Of a stretch of DNA of 64,000 nucleotides, positions 22,621-34,844 are shown piece after piece (the first letter of the stretch is position 1; the number at the start of each line of letters is the position of its first letter). Source of the stretch: Deroplatys truncata (lineage: Eukaryota > Arthropoda > Insecta > Mantodea > Mantidae). The notes beneath the pieces were generated by a model, which had not been told where the DNA came from, did not search any database, and was given only the letters and a program-made list of their open reading frames with translations. Location: NCBI GenBank assembly GCA_030765065.1, contig CM060990.1, forward strand, positions 456,590,321 through 456,654,320, given 5' to 3'. The position numbers and the translations under genes were made by a program.

Positions 22621-23470
22621 CGTCTCCGTCTCTGTGAACAATTTCTGTCTAGAGACCTAATGTTTCAGGAGAGCATCCTTTCGCCTATAACATATTTATA
22701 GAGGGAGCACGAACCTTTTAGATCAATCATAAACTCGCTCCATAACCAGCTGTATATGATCACTCAACGTGTATTAATCTCAGCCATATAATCTCACGCC
22801 CAGAAGCAGGATGTTTATGACGTCACACCTAGAGACATGATGTCTGACAGCATCAAACACGTTTAAACTCGTCTCATAACTACCTGCTTATGCTGTCACA
22901 CCAGCAAGAGAAGCATTCTCCCACGCTCATTCAGACATATATTTCAAATTCAAAGTCTACAGCCACCACCACCACCACCTATTGTACCAAGGTTAATTCC
23001 ATCTGTATTATCACAATACTTAAAGTAAAATCTTAAAAGGTAACGAGAAGATTTTCCTCCTTATTTAGTTAAATGTATGTATATACTACATTATCGCATG
23101 TTTTCATTCCCTTTTCAATTCTTCCTTTCCACCTTCTCACAGAAAGCCCATTACATTTCACCACAATCACTAGAAAAGCAATTTTTCCATAGTTACACAG
23201 ATTCTAAGCTTCTAAATCGAACCGGGTAATACTTTTAATAAATGTATTTTAGCTCCCCCGCATCAGCATCAAGCATTTAATCTTTATTAGACCCTGATAT
23301 GATCCCTAGGCTTGAAGATATATGAAATCACCCCTTTGGGATTCGATCTGAGTACTTTAAAGTAATATTTGTCACGATAACGATATATAAGGACTAGATA
23401 CTCTGTTTGCGTTTACCTTGACATGTCTATCTAAATTAGATTACGCGTTATTAAATTTGTAAATAAATTT
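22621..23470. other. E1 right arm spacer, no gene
   Basis: Mirror of 3900-4720, with TATTTATAGAGGGAGCACGA, ATGACGTCACACCTAGAGAC and a (CCA)n run near 22965. Related sequence occurs in E2 at 63190-63540. No coding frame is recognised. Confidence 0.7.
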
Positions 23471-25160
23471 CATTGAATCAGTATTCGAACCCAGAACACC
23501 AGGAACAAAATAATTTATGATATTGGCTCAACATGTTAAACAAAGCTGTATGCAGGTACATCATCTATCTAAGTGATATATTCTAGTGTACAGAGGAAAA
23601 TTAAGGAAGTCATTAAAAGATGGGGAATCGAATCAAGCACAACTGATTGGCAATTATATACAACATTAATCACCCAGTATAGAACTTATCAATCATGCTT
23701 TGGTCCACTCCTCTGCCGCTCTTAGTTTCTGAGATAATGGTGATTTAAAAATTATGATCGAACACAGAACGTCAGGTATCTAATTACACATCCACAAGAT
23801 ACTACCTAATAACATAAAGGCAATGAAGTTTATTTGTCGTCCTTATCTTAATCAGTTTAGAAGTTATTAAATTTATAATTAAATTACATTTTATCGGTAT
23901 TCGAACCCTGGACACCAGAAACAAAATTATTTAGAATATTAGTTTGATATGTTTAAAGGTGCTGTATGCAGTTACAGCATCAATCTAAGTGATATATTCT
24001 AGAGTATAGAGAAAAAATAAGTGATTGAAAGATCGGGATTCGAAATAAGGACAACTGATTGAAAATTATATACAGTATTAATTACCCATCATAGGAGCTA
24101 TCAATCATGCTTTGGTCAATTCCTCTACCTTTCTTAGTTTCTGAGATAATGACGATTTAAAAATTAGGATCGAACTCAGAACGTCAGGTATCTAATTACA
24201 CATCCACAAGATACTACCTAATAACATAAACGCAATAAAGTTTATTTGGCGTCTTTATCTTAATTAGTTTAGGAGTTATTAAATTTATAATTAAATTACA
24301 TTTTATCGGTATTCGAACCCTGGACACCAGAAACAATATTATTTACAATATTAGTTTGATATGTTTAAAGGTGCTGTATGCAGTTACAGCATCAATCTAA
24401 GTGATATATTCTAGAGTATAGAGAAAAATAAGTAAGTGATTGAAAGATCGGGATTCGAAATAAGGACAACTGATTGAAAATTATATACAGTAGTAATTAA
24501 TCATCATAGGATCTATCAATCATGCTTTGGTCAATTGCTCTACCTCTCTTAGTTTCTGAGATAATGACGATTTAAAAATTAGGATCGAACTCAGAACGTC
24601 AGGTATCTAATTACACATCCACAAGATACTACCTAATAACATAAACGCAATAAAGTTTATTTGGCGTCTTTATCTTAATTAGTTTAGGAGTTATTAAATT
24701 TATAATTAAATTACATTTTATCGGTATTCGAACCCTGGACACCAGAAACAATATTATTTACAATATTAGTTTGATATGTTTAAAGGTGCTGTATGCAGTT
24801 ACAGCATCAATCTAAGTGACATATTCTAGAGTATAGAGAAAAAATAAGTAAGTGATTGAAAGATCGGGATTCGAAATAAGGACAACTGATTGAAAATTAT
24901 ATACAGTATTAATTACCCATCATAGGAGCTATCAATCATGCTTTGGTTCACTCCTCTACCTCTCTTAGTTTCTGAGATAATGACGATTTAAAAAATTAAG
25001 GATTGAACCCAGAACGCTAGGTACCCAAGTATACATCCACAAGATACTAACTAATAACATAAACGCAATAAAGTTTATTTGCTGTCTTTATCTTAATTAG
25101 TTTAGGAGTTATTAAATTTATAATTAAATTACATTTTATCGGTATTCGAACCCTGGACAC
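23470..25160. repeat. 416-bp tandem repeat, about 4 units (right arm)
   Basis: TATTCGAACCCTGGACACC recurs at about 23900, 24310, 24727 and 25145, with a diverged copy at 23484. The spacing is 411-418 bp. This is the mirror image of the left-arm array, and the same B-box-like words occur on the opposite strand. Confidence 0.9.
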
Positions 25161-26036
25161 CATGTACCCGAATATACATTCACAAGAAAGTATCTAATGA
25201 CATTAATGTAATAAACTTTATTTGACGTCTTTATCGTAATTAGTCTCTGAGTTATTAGAAGCTGAATTTGTAATCACTCCTAGAATTCGATCCCGGCCAT
25301 CCTGGTCAACTTGGAACTCATTGGAGAAGCTGCTGCTTTTTATATCATTTCCATCGCTAAATGCTGAAGTGGTGAGAGTTGTGCAGAGCACTTAGGAAAA
25401 CAATTACTGACATTGTTCGCTAATGTGGTGAAAGCGTCTAACGTGGTCAGCTAATGTAGGTCACCGTTACCACCATGCAGAAGTAGGTTGTTCGCTAATG
25501 CACGTAAACAGATCCGGAATGCAAACTTAAAAGTCTATTAATGTGGTGAAAACGTCTAACATGTCCAGCTAATGGACAAGCGCTTTCCCCAGATAGAAGA
25601 AGGCTGCAGTGTTTTCATTACATTACAGACTGTTCCCGTGAGCAGACTACTTATACTCACGCTCGAGTCAACAATTAATTAATCAAAAAACTTAATTGCT
25701 CGAGGAGCCTTAGATATGCGTGCATTAGTAGTCATAAAAAATGTTTGACGAACATTACCTAATTAATTTGCCGAGGGGCGGCAGGCCTCGATAAAACAAT
25801 TCCCTCAAGTCAGGACGCCACAGTAGAACGCATGGGGGAGGGGGTAGGACCTGTTAGCACAGACACTGTCAGCATTAGGTAAGCACACAAAGCGAGAGGG
25901 GGCGGGGCCTAACGACACGAGACCTGGCGGCATGTAAGCCCTCAAAGGGAGGGGGCGGGCTTGTCGGCGTAGAACAAAGAACCTTAGCGATTGTCGGCAT
26001 CTTCCTTTGCGCCAGAACCGGCTTAATATTTCTACT
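25161..26036. repeat. E1 right terminal block
   Basis: Mirror of 1315-2180. It ends GCGCCAGAA … TATTTCTACT directly before AATAGG. The GC-rich core (GGGAGGGGGCGGGC near 25950) is retained. The frame at 25805-26308 on the minus strand crosses the element boundary into the flanking relic and is chimeric. Confidence 0.75.
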
Positions 26037-26042
26037 AATAGG
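26037..26042. repeat. 6-bp target site duplication, right (AATAGG)
   Basis: A perfect copy of 1309-1314, directly after the right end of E1. Confidence 0.8.
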
Positions 26043-27056
26043 GTTCGAAATTTTGCTCCTGTTGATTGATACGGCGTTCCAACCGTCTCCATGTATCTAT
26101 ATGGACATTTCTGAGAACCATTGTTGTGAGAGATGCACATGCTTGAACGACCCTTTGACGTAGGACCTCTACATTGAGGGGATCTGTTTGAACCAAAATA
26201 TTCTTGATGTAACCCCAACGAAAAAAAAGATATAATAGGGTTAGATAACGAGATCTTGGTGGTCAAAATAAGGGACCACCTCGGCCGATTCAGTACCCTT
26301 GATTTCAATGGACCCTGACTGGTGCATAATAGTACATAATGGTGAGATATGCACCATCGTATTGAAACTAATGTTGTACCGCCAGTCGTACTGGAACCTC
26401 ATCAAGAAAATCCTGCAGTTCAGTTTGTAGGAATTCCAAATACCGTGCTCCTCTAAGTCTGGGTGCGAGAAAGTAGGTCCGATAACATTTTCCCCAAGAA
26501 TACCACACCAGGCATTTAAGCCCCAACGGGTTTGTATGTGAGAATCTCGAACCCAGTGAAGATTGTGAGGGCCCAGTAGAGCATGTTATGTCTATTCACA
26601 GTGTCATCGTTGCTAAAATAGCATTCATCGCTCCAGAGAGCATTTTCAAGAAAGTCAGGCGTATTGAAAGTGTTTGCCTAACCCTCATACAATATCAGCC
26701 CTACGGGAAAAGTCATTGCCGTAGAGTTGTTGATTGGGATTAATGTTATACGGGTGCCACTCCCTTTTCTTCAACGTTCTTTGTAAAGATGATCTTGAAA
26801 CTAAAATCACTGAATTAATTATTCTTTGAACTAAAAGCATAAATTTAGATATCGAGTTCATACTTACAAAAATCTTAAAGTTCACAACAACGACAATAAT
26901 AATAATAATAATAATACTAATTATAACAAGTTTACTATTATTACGACGTGTAGTGTGTTCCCAAAAATAATGGAATACATGCTGTACGACTTCTTCATTC
27001 TCAGGTACTGGTCTCTTTCTTGCTTCTTGAGTAGTGAACGTTCCTTCTAGTCGCAT
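26043..27056 (-). pseudogene. Tc1/mariner-like transposase relic hosting the E1 insertion
   Basis: Minus-strand fragments in family order. N-terminal: MRLEGTFTTQEARKRPVPE and SLQRTLKKREWHPYNINPN. Middle: ALWSDECYFSNDDTVNRHN followed by YWA. C-terminal: IGRGGP, PPRS and a diverged LTLLYLFFSLG-type stretch. These correspond to the region after the helix-turn-helix, the first catalytic Asp (W-x-D-E) and the third catalytic block of the DDE domain. Several stops and frameshifts and an AAT-rich insertion (about 26880-26940) make it dead. The C-terminal codons run directly into AATAGG, so E1 inserted into or just at the end of this relic. Confidence 0.75.
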
Positions 27057-27839
27057 TTACATCTCTGTACGATTGAAAACGTGTACTTATGGTAAGCGAA
27101 GCATGGGATAAAGTCTCCGAGCTATGACAGCATTACATCGCCTCTCTATGTAGAGGAGAACAATATATGTGCATTCATCGTTTGTGAATAAACCAGCAAC
27201 ACCAACCATCTGATCGACAGTGTTCGCAACTTAATGACTGATCCTTTTACTTCGCCAGAAGCAAAACGACTTTTAATGGCGTCAAGGACTGTGTGTGAGG
27301 AAGAAAGGTTGTTCATTGGGCTGAACAGGTAGTGCTACGTAAGCGTGCCACGATAATATTCCTAGCTGCACTCTACTCTGTCAAAATGTCAAATGCACCT
27401 TTATAGGATGCGAGTGACATGAGGACAAAACCAAACCTCATCGGTTATGAAATAAACAATAGGTTTGTAGTTCTAATAAGGACCTTGATATCGCGTTGAG
27501 TAAAACAAAACAGTAGAATTAAGCAAAGAATTGATGACGTTTGTTGCATTACTAAGCTATGAAATATGTATGCACTAGTTTGCTTCCTGTTTTGTTTATC
27601 GTTAGCTTACGGGGCAGGTCTGGGGCTTTAATGCTTTGATTTAATCTACTAGGTATAGTGAGCAATAATAATAATAATAATAATAATAATATAATTATAT
27701 ACATAACAGTAACAATAATAATGATGATCATCTAAGCAAGGGAACAAATTTCAGTGAAACACTACCTACTCTCATGCTAGCATTGTTTTCTTTACGGCGC
27801 TTCAGTGTTTTGATGTAACTCTACATTGCGTACAGTCCG
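27057..27839. other. No gene; AAT microsatellite
   Basis: AT-rich DNA with an (AAT)n run at 27664-27692. Nothing else is recognised. Confidence 0.6.
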
Positions 27840-28240
27840 TAATGTTAAACAAAAACGGCGTAAACATAATTTTAAAAAATAGCTATGGGTTCACATTGAT
27901 AGCTCAAAGAAAGAAAAATGAGTATACTCCTTCGATAATAAAGTCTTTGTAACTGAAGTGGAAAACATTCTAAGATCTTTTCGGTCTGTTTACGCTGTGT
28001 TTGTCTATCATCACGGACTGTACACCCTACTGCAAGCCTGGAACTATCTCTCAATGAGCGCGTTGCTCATCGTTTTCGCTGATAAGGAAGAGCAGTAGAA
28101 CGAAGATCGCTCACGCTAAAGTGTCAGTTCATCACTGATCTGCGTTTACTTGGAATCGCCCCGTTGGATTCTCCAACTCTTTTAACGAGCGAAAGGATAT
28201 CTGCGCACGTGAGAAACGGCGCTGTTGAGCCACCTAGTAT
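27840..28240. repeat. Dispersed repeat, inverted partner of 745-1180
   Basis: Contains AATAGCTATGGG, GGTCTGTTTACGCTGTGTTTG, TGAGCGCGTTGCTCATCG and CGGCGCTGTTGAGCCACC, matching 745-1180 in reverse complement with many differences. Confidence 0.6.
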
Positions 28241-30815
28241 GCATACAAACGAAAATTGTTATAGAATAACTATAAGAATATGTTAAGGATGTTATTAACC
28301 ACAAGACTGGGGTATCTGTGATGGGTTACGAGTCGGATGAATGTCCCTGAACATCCCATGAATCTTTTGCTGCTGTTTTTGCTTTCTGAATTATCGGTTT
28401 CCGTAGGGACATAACTTTGTCCCAAGCTAGAATTCGCTGGCGATGTGTTTAAATCAGGGTGTTTCATCCATTAGTCACATTAGTGTAATTGTAATGCTTT
28501 CAATGGATTTTATACCATGTTTGAAGATCACTACAAAAGATGGAGTCGTTTATCAATAATAGTTTAGCACATATTCACAAATAGAGTCCACTTTCAGGGC
28601 ATTCTAGTTCTAACAAAACAATATAACACACCTTGACGCATCAGCTCTCCCTCGTGTGACGTTTAAACCTATGTGGAGAGAAAAGAATGCTCAATTCCCT
28701 GGATGTCAACAGTGTTTTTTTCTTCTGTAGTGTTTCCAGATTTACCTAATACCCGAATCCACGTAGCCGTTTTTCATGCTTTCTCTCTATTGCTGGCTTG
28801 AAATAAATGAAGCAATGAGTAATGTTATAAATGCTTCGAAGCGAACAGAGTTCATAAATAGCCTTTTTAATGAATTTTGCTCTGATTTGTACAGATAGGG
28901 AGAGATGGGCTAACTCAGTGTAATACGATTACCGGCTCGGCGTTGTAGAGTGAGGGGTTGTTGAGATTGAATTACCTGTATCGTAAAGAGTCACAGCAAC
29001 CACAACATTTATGCTAAACGTTTCTTCCAAAGCGAATGATTCTAAAGCTATTATCGGCGTCAAATATGCATGCTGTGCTGCAAGGACTGCTGAAGCATAT
29101 GACACACTTCGAAGATTGGATGCCATCTTTTGCTTCTGGAAAAATTGTCAAAAAAGCGCCTATAATAATGATAACAACAATACTTATTACACTGATTACA
29201 ATATCGGTTATTATTGTTATTATTATGGTTATTATTAACGTATTATATTATTATAATTGTGACACTGATATATTCTGGTAGTAAAAAAGCGCCGATAAAT
29301 GAATGGGCTATTATCTTCAGCGTTACTAACATTATCATTATTATTATTAACTTAGCGGTACTCAACTAGCGAGAGCATACCTAGTTACCTTATTGGCAGT
29401 GTTACCCTAAGTCCGTCTTTTGCGGTGAGGATTGTCAGTCAAGTTGCTAGAATTATTTAAGAGGGAAAAGATGGTCACGTATGGATATAACGGAGTTACA
29501 TGTTTCATTACCAACCTAAATCGTCCCGTTCCTGTTTAAACTTCCTTTGGCACACAAGTATACACTTAAGAATTCGATTATGCAATGTTTTATAAAACTC
29601 TTTCTCTTCAGGTAATGTTGGATAAAAGAAAGTGATACAATGCATACAGAATACCTCTTGCGGCAAAAAGAAGGCTTTGTTTTAAAAAAAAGTGAGTTTT
29701 AAAAAACTTTCCAAAGGTATGCACCTTGCATAAGGAGGAGAATGTAGTACCTACTCGAGCTTGTCCCTCTAATGCTAAATGCATTCTGCGTAAACTCGTG
29801 ATTTGAGATCACCCCCTTATGTTACTTATGTCGTTCACAATTGTAGTTTATATTACTTACGTCGTTCACATTTGTCGTTAAAAGAGTGCTATTTCTGCTG
29901 AAAGTGACATAGATCTTATTAGTTTTCTGTGATCGTAGAACGGCACAGTTTCCTCTCTGTGTCATCTTGTAGTCACAGAACGCCAATTGTAGCGGAAGTC
30001 ATAAACACAGGTCATTCGGAGGGCTAAGCGTACATCTCAGAGCACACAGATATCACCAGGAGCGATGAAACTAAACAAGTTCGTAAAGCTATGACTGCGA
30101 AAGAAGTCGGCGCTCCGACCACTATATCGATTGTTAAGAGTGAATTTGTCAAAACAATATGTAAACTTTATATGCACCTATGGTTCCCTAAAAGCCAGCA
30201 TTTCACACGACTAATAACCACTGAAGGCTTGTGGTAGATCAGAATGTGGTGCAAAATAAATGTAAAATAAGCAGTCATGCCTACTCTGTGCTGAAGCATT
30301 CAGTTTGCATGACATGGCCACAGAAACCACATGCAGACGAAGTTCTTCTGACTGCCGCGGTTTCAGTAGAAAGAAACACTGAGCTTGAATTGTTTTAAAA
30401 TGGGGAAATGTATTAGTTCTGAATAGTTAAAGAGTGAACTAAAGCATCTACCTTAGCAATACGCTAACTACCTGCGAGTTTTAGACGCGGCTTAATTGAA
30501 TTTGTGTCTACAATACCATAATGCAGTTGTAAATTGCTAATTCCTATTCATGTACTTGACGTAAGACATCTATACCTTTCTAATAAGAACATATATTAAA
30601 CAGTGTTATTTATAACTAAGCTGCAATAAGCTGCCTGAAAATGTATTAAAATGCTTTATGAAAGTCTAAAAAAAAATGCATGTAGATATGGTATGCCAGA
30701 ATAAAAGGGTAAATTATGTTTCAAAAGTGGCATTGTGGATAGTTTTCAGCCCTTATGTTAAGTTTGTCGTTTTATGTAAATGCTTTAGCGTACATTAGAA
30801 CCTGAACGTAAGTAA
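28241..30815. other. No recognised gene; short microsatellites
   Basis: AT-rich. ATT/TTA-type runs lie near 29160-29280 and 29325-29350. Short frames (28270-28467 minus, 28929-29126 minus, 29011-29281 plus) carry no motif I recognise. An A-rich purine patch (about 29680-29745) is also present. Confidence 0.55.
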
Positions 30816-30823
30816 ACCATTAC
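30816..30823. repeat. hAT target site duplication, left (ACCATTAC)
   Basis: Eight bases preceding the hAT end TAGTGCAAGGCATTT. The right copy ATCATTAC at 34203-34210 matches 7 of 8. Confidence 0.75.
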
Positions 30824-33800
30824 TAGTGCAAGGCATTTAATGAAAAATAAAAAATGATGACAAAATGCGAAATAAAATATATATTTATGACCCAAAATAG
30901 TTTAAAATGCCACTAAGTTAAAACAGGTGCCATGAAATTTATTCAGTATTACGTATAATGAATTTTTTTAAAAGTAATAATTTGATTTTAGAGGTCAATT
31001 TAATGGATGACAGTGCATCATTATGTTTAAATTTACAGTATAAAACACACTAATTTTGTTACTAACGAAGTAAGTAAATGAATGCTTATTGGGCACCTAT
31101 TGTGTCAAAATTGGCATGCCTTTCAAATCGCCCCTAGAAATACGTGTCATTTAAAATTTAATAACAAGAAATGTTTATTTTTCTATTAATAGAACACGAA
31201 CTGCAGTGCTTGTTTACAACAAATTTGTGTTGGAATGAGCGATGAAGACTTTGCGGAGATTCTCAAATGAATATGACTGTCTGTTGTCTACAAGTAATGA
31301 TTTGTACATGGAGAAGCTCCTTTCTGCCTCCATTAAAACAATTGATGGATATTGAAAGCGAAATATCTCCTGGATTTAGTTCACATCAGCAAGAGAAACA
31401 TTTCCACCTGACAAGACTTTAGCAATGGAGCACAATGTTTTATCCCACGTTCTTTTTCAACACCTTCTTCAATTGCACACATACAGCTTGACCCATTTAA
31501 TCACCGACACGATTCAGATCATTCACAACTTTATCCACAATTTGTGGCTGTTCCACTTGGAATTTTTATACAGCAGTTGTTGCATTAGGAATGAGACAGT
31601 AACTATGGTTATATATACCATATATATATATATATATATATAATACTGTGAATTATAATGTGAAACGGTATTAATGAGAAAAATACTTGTTGTATAAATA
31701 GAAGTTAAGGCATAAGTTTTATGTATGTGCAAGTGTAGCTGGAGCTGTGGAACCCTTGTTAAAAGCCGAAAAACATATCTTTGTGTTAGAATTAGGGCCC
31801 AGGCAAAAAGGACTTGTACGGGAAAGTCATAAAAGCCAGACCTTGTGTATTTGTGAAATAGAAAATGCGACAAGCGAACACAACATATGTTTGCAGAGAC
31901 GCCACATGTTTGCAAACGTAGAACAATAGCCGGGTAAGTCTTCTGGAAGGTTCCAAGCTGAACGAAGACAGACAATGAAATTTTAAGGAAGAATATGTTT
32001 AAAATCTTCAAGGGAAGAAATGTTAGTTCTAGCGTCTCCATCAGCCAGGGCGGTTGAGTATAAAGTGCTGCGATATGAATAAGATACATGTAAGCTCTCA
32101 GAAGCAGGCGATATTATTTACTTCTTATAATGTAGTAGGAACGGTGAAAGGTTATCGATTTAAAGGTCTATAGGAACGTGTGATAAATATTGCAATTATT
32201 TCTAGAGCACGTATAAAATACTTGATTGCTCAGCGACCGCAAGTTTGGCTTACGAACGTGGTAGGGCTCGACCGTTCTACAGCTCCAACTAACTTAAGCA
32301 CTGTGTAGAGTATTACTAAGACAGTAAATGCGTGTGCCATTAAAGCATAGTATTTTTCAATAACTTAATCTATTGTTAGATTTGTTACTTATTACCTTCC
32401 TTCCCGTATCACACCCTGCAAAGTTATACAAGCTCTACCAAAACCTAAATAACAGCAGCCGTGGCAAGAAATAAAAATAAACAATAAGAGTAACAACTAA
32501 AACATTAGATATTTAACAACATTACCATAGTTCATATATTAATATATCGGACATACTGCGAGCTATGCTCTCCCTCCACGAGTATACCGCAGGAAGAAAC
32601 CCAAAATTTATTCTTGTGTAGAAAAGTGTACCTGCAATTTGTTTGTCAGACAAAAGTTCTGTGCTGTGTTGATTGATGCAGCCTCAGTGTTGTCGAGGGA
32701 ATCGATCACTTTCTTCACAACTTGAAAGTTCTCGCAGTAATAACAAGCAGCCTCAATTCATGCTTCCAAGTTTGTCAAAACAGATGAAAATGGCAAGAGA
32801 ATTTCTGGAGCTTCTGCTTTGAATGCTAGAACTCCAGATGGGACTTTCAAGAGCACTTCCTTTATGCATCCAATTAACTTGTCAACCCGAGGAAAATTTA
32901 CACGTAACTCCTCCGCAGTCCGATGTAACGCATGGGCTAGACATGTGACATGCACCGTTTGAGAGGAGAACGCACCAACGAATCAGCAGCCTTTCCTATT
33001 GCTATATTTATTATTAAAATAGACACAATATAATTCCAAATGCCATCAGGCCACAATAAACTCAAAGATTGGTCAAATAATTTGCTGATATTGAATAGTT
33101 AACCTGGTCCAACTGCTCACAATGTAGTAACATTTCTCCAGAGTTCCCTGCTTCCAGAACTCCTACAATAACGTTGGCTATATATCGCTCTATCATGTCT
33201 GTGGTTTTATCTATGAATATCCATATGTTTCCTTCTACAACCCTTTTCCTTATTTCTTCCAATGTTGTGTTGTAGTACTTTCCAACATAGGTTCTTCTTA
33301 AAGTCCTGGGATCTGGAATTGTCTCCTCTTCTAGGAATGTGCGCAACTTCGAATGGTTCAATTTGTTCAGTGGAATATGGGCGCATAAATATGTTGTACA
33401 CTGGTTCTCACAAAACTGCGAAAATGTCGAACAAGTTTCCCCTATAAGTATCTGTTGTATGCCACGGTTTCTTATAACTTCAAGTCGCTGCAGGCGACGT
33501 TTAAGTTTCTCTCGCGACACATGGTGTTCAAACGCAAACTTTTTTCGGCGGAAACGCGCACATCACACACTGTACAAAACAATATTTTCCTATCAGTAGA
33601 AAAAAATGTATTCTCCAAATTGCGAAACAAATCACACCTTCTTTCACTTTGGGCACCTAACTCTTTTACATGTCATCGACAAAATACCTTACTCAACCCT
33701 TACTCACGGACGAGTGACACAGTGAAAATCCTTTCGATCTACCTGAAGGTAAGTAACAATGGACAGGCTTGGATGAATTCATTTACGCATTCATTAAAAG

Positions 33801-34202
33801 AATGGGAAGCAGATACTGCTTATACCATATTTTCTTGAAAATGTGTTCAAAATGCGCATTGCTTAAAAATAGGAGTAGCAATTATGCTGCAAGCCTACTT
33901 TGTTTCCTGTGGACATTATCTGCTTATAAAGTGATAATAGACAATCATAAAACAGAAGTAACAATGAAAAATTCAAAATATAGTCAAATTTGAAACTTTA
34001 CGGAATACTACAAAAATGCTGAAAATGACCTAAAACTGCCCAAAAATGACATATCTCTTAAAAATAACAAAAATGCAAAGAAATTCCCTAACAAATTGTC
34101 CTTATCTTATCAATTAATTCATGATAAACATTTGTATACTCATAATTGAGGTAGCTTTCAACCTTGATATAAAAAGCTGCAGTCATCAAATGCCTTGCCC
34201 TA
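30824..34202 (-). mobile_element. hAT element, 3.38 kb, decayed
   Basis: Terminal repeats TAGTGCAAGGCATTTAATGA (left) and, read inward from the right end, TAGGGCAAGGCATTTGATGA. Eight-bp duplications are diverged at one site, and the transposase is on the minus strand. Subterminal DNA is AT-rich with repeated AAAATG(A/C)C words on both sides (about 30850-30920 and 34010-34080), as in other hAT ends. A 1.1-kb stretch (about 31450-32580) with a TA microsatellite at 31619-31642 shows no transposase similarity and may be a later insertion or heavily decayed sequence. Confidence 0.8.
31237..33775 (-). pseudogene. hAT transposase (DUF659-like and hAT dimerisation regions), broken
   Basis: Minus-strand pieces in the right order. 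(1) A BED-like finger, ILFCTVCDVRVSAEKKFAFE followed by HH (about 33600-33530). (2) IPLNKLNHSKLRTFLEEE and IWIFIDKTTD, with the first catalytic Asp (about 33380-33205), in an open frame of 152 codons (33062-33520). (3) HVTCLAHALHRTAEELR, the conserved CxxH region (about 32950-32905), in a 65-codon frame (32758-32955). (4) YCENFQVVKKVIDS-type text (about 32740-32700). (5) The C-terminal dimerisation motif ERSFSMYKSLLVDNRQSYSF (about 31360-31300). About 100 codons are missing between pieces 2 and 3, and there are stops elsewhere. The order and the matching ends make the family call secure. Confidence 0.85.
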
Positions 34203-34210
34203 ATCATTAC
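34203..34210. repeat. hAT target site duplication, right (ATCATTAC)
   Basis: Follows the right hAT end directly. One mismatch to the left copy. Confidence 0.75.
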
Positions 34211-34844
34211 ATATGTTTTCAATACAGGGTAAAGGAGTTTTACAGTATGTAAGGTTTAAGTTGAAACCTGACCATTTTGACGCCACCTGACCGGTCTAGG
34301 AGGGGTGGTGTGCGCTAATGACAGTTCGAGTGCTGAGAAACCCTACTAAAGTCAGCCTACACTGCTTATCTCTCAGTGTAAGCTGTGATGCTGTTGCCGG
34401 TTGCACTCTTGGCAGTGAAATATGGAAAATATCCTGATATCCTCAGCCGTCTTTGCTTCGCTGGCTTTCGTATTGTTACAAGCGGGCGTTGGTTGTTCTC
34501 TTCTAAATTTCATGTTTCAAACTAACCCAGATTTTACATAATGAACTTCAATATTAAAGATTTTGAGATTAGGCAGTTAAGGATTGCCAACTGTCGTGTG
34601 GAGTAATGTGTTATCTCTTTCTGCTTTCCATATTGCAACTTATAGTAAATGCACTATAGATGCCATACTCTAAACTAGAGATAGATTTCGACGAGTACAT
34701 TGAGAAAATTCATAAATATTTGCTACTAACTTCATAGATTTGTAGAAAACGCATTAAATGCAGAGGTGTTGCAAATACTGCTCACAAGCCATAACCCTTG
34801 TTTAAATCACACCTTGATGCAGTAATTTGTATCACAAATTACTT
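34211..34844. other. No recognised gene
   Basis: Mixed-composition DNA. It includes GACCGGTCTAGGAGGGGTGG near 34289. No frame or repeat I can name. Confidence 0.5.

Larger units (their letters stand above)
1315..26036. mobile_element. Giant palindromic Polinton/Maverick-like element (E1)
   Basis: A 24.7-kb element is bounded by AATAGG duplications and by inverted ends that both read AGTAGAAATA and then, after a short divergent stretch, TTCTGGCGCAA. The inverted similarity runs through both arms to the centre. Arms contain, in mirror order: GC-rich terminal block, 416-bp tandem repeats, GC-poor spacer, R/Y-skewed minisatellite, a conserved subterminal block and a 21-bp satellite. The left arm is 14.0 kb and the right 7.3 kb. 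The difference comes from satellite length (8.0 against 2.6 kb) and a 1.7-kb segment (about 5180-6900) absent from the right arm. Typical Polinton genes (polymerase B, integrase, ATPase, capsid, protease) are not found inside. The Polinton assignment rests on the 6-bp duplication, the AG termini and sharing of arm blocks with the polymerase-bearing element at 56-64 kb. The two arms differ at many sites, so the palindrome is not a simple duplicated read. Confidence 0.75.

Noticed and set aside
1315-26036. Palindrome as an assembly or read artefact
   Set aside because: The arms differ at many positions, in satellite length and by a 1.7-kb segment, and the whole is framed by a target duplication.
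25805-26308. 167-codon minus-strand ORF
   Set aside because: It spans the E1 right end and the flanking transposase relic, so it is a chance fusion.
31523-32089. 188-codon minus-strand ORF within the hAT element
   Set aside because: It includes a translated TA microsatellite (IYIYIYIY), is not hAT-like, and lacks a recognised domain.
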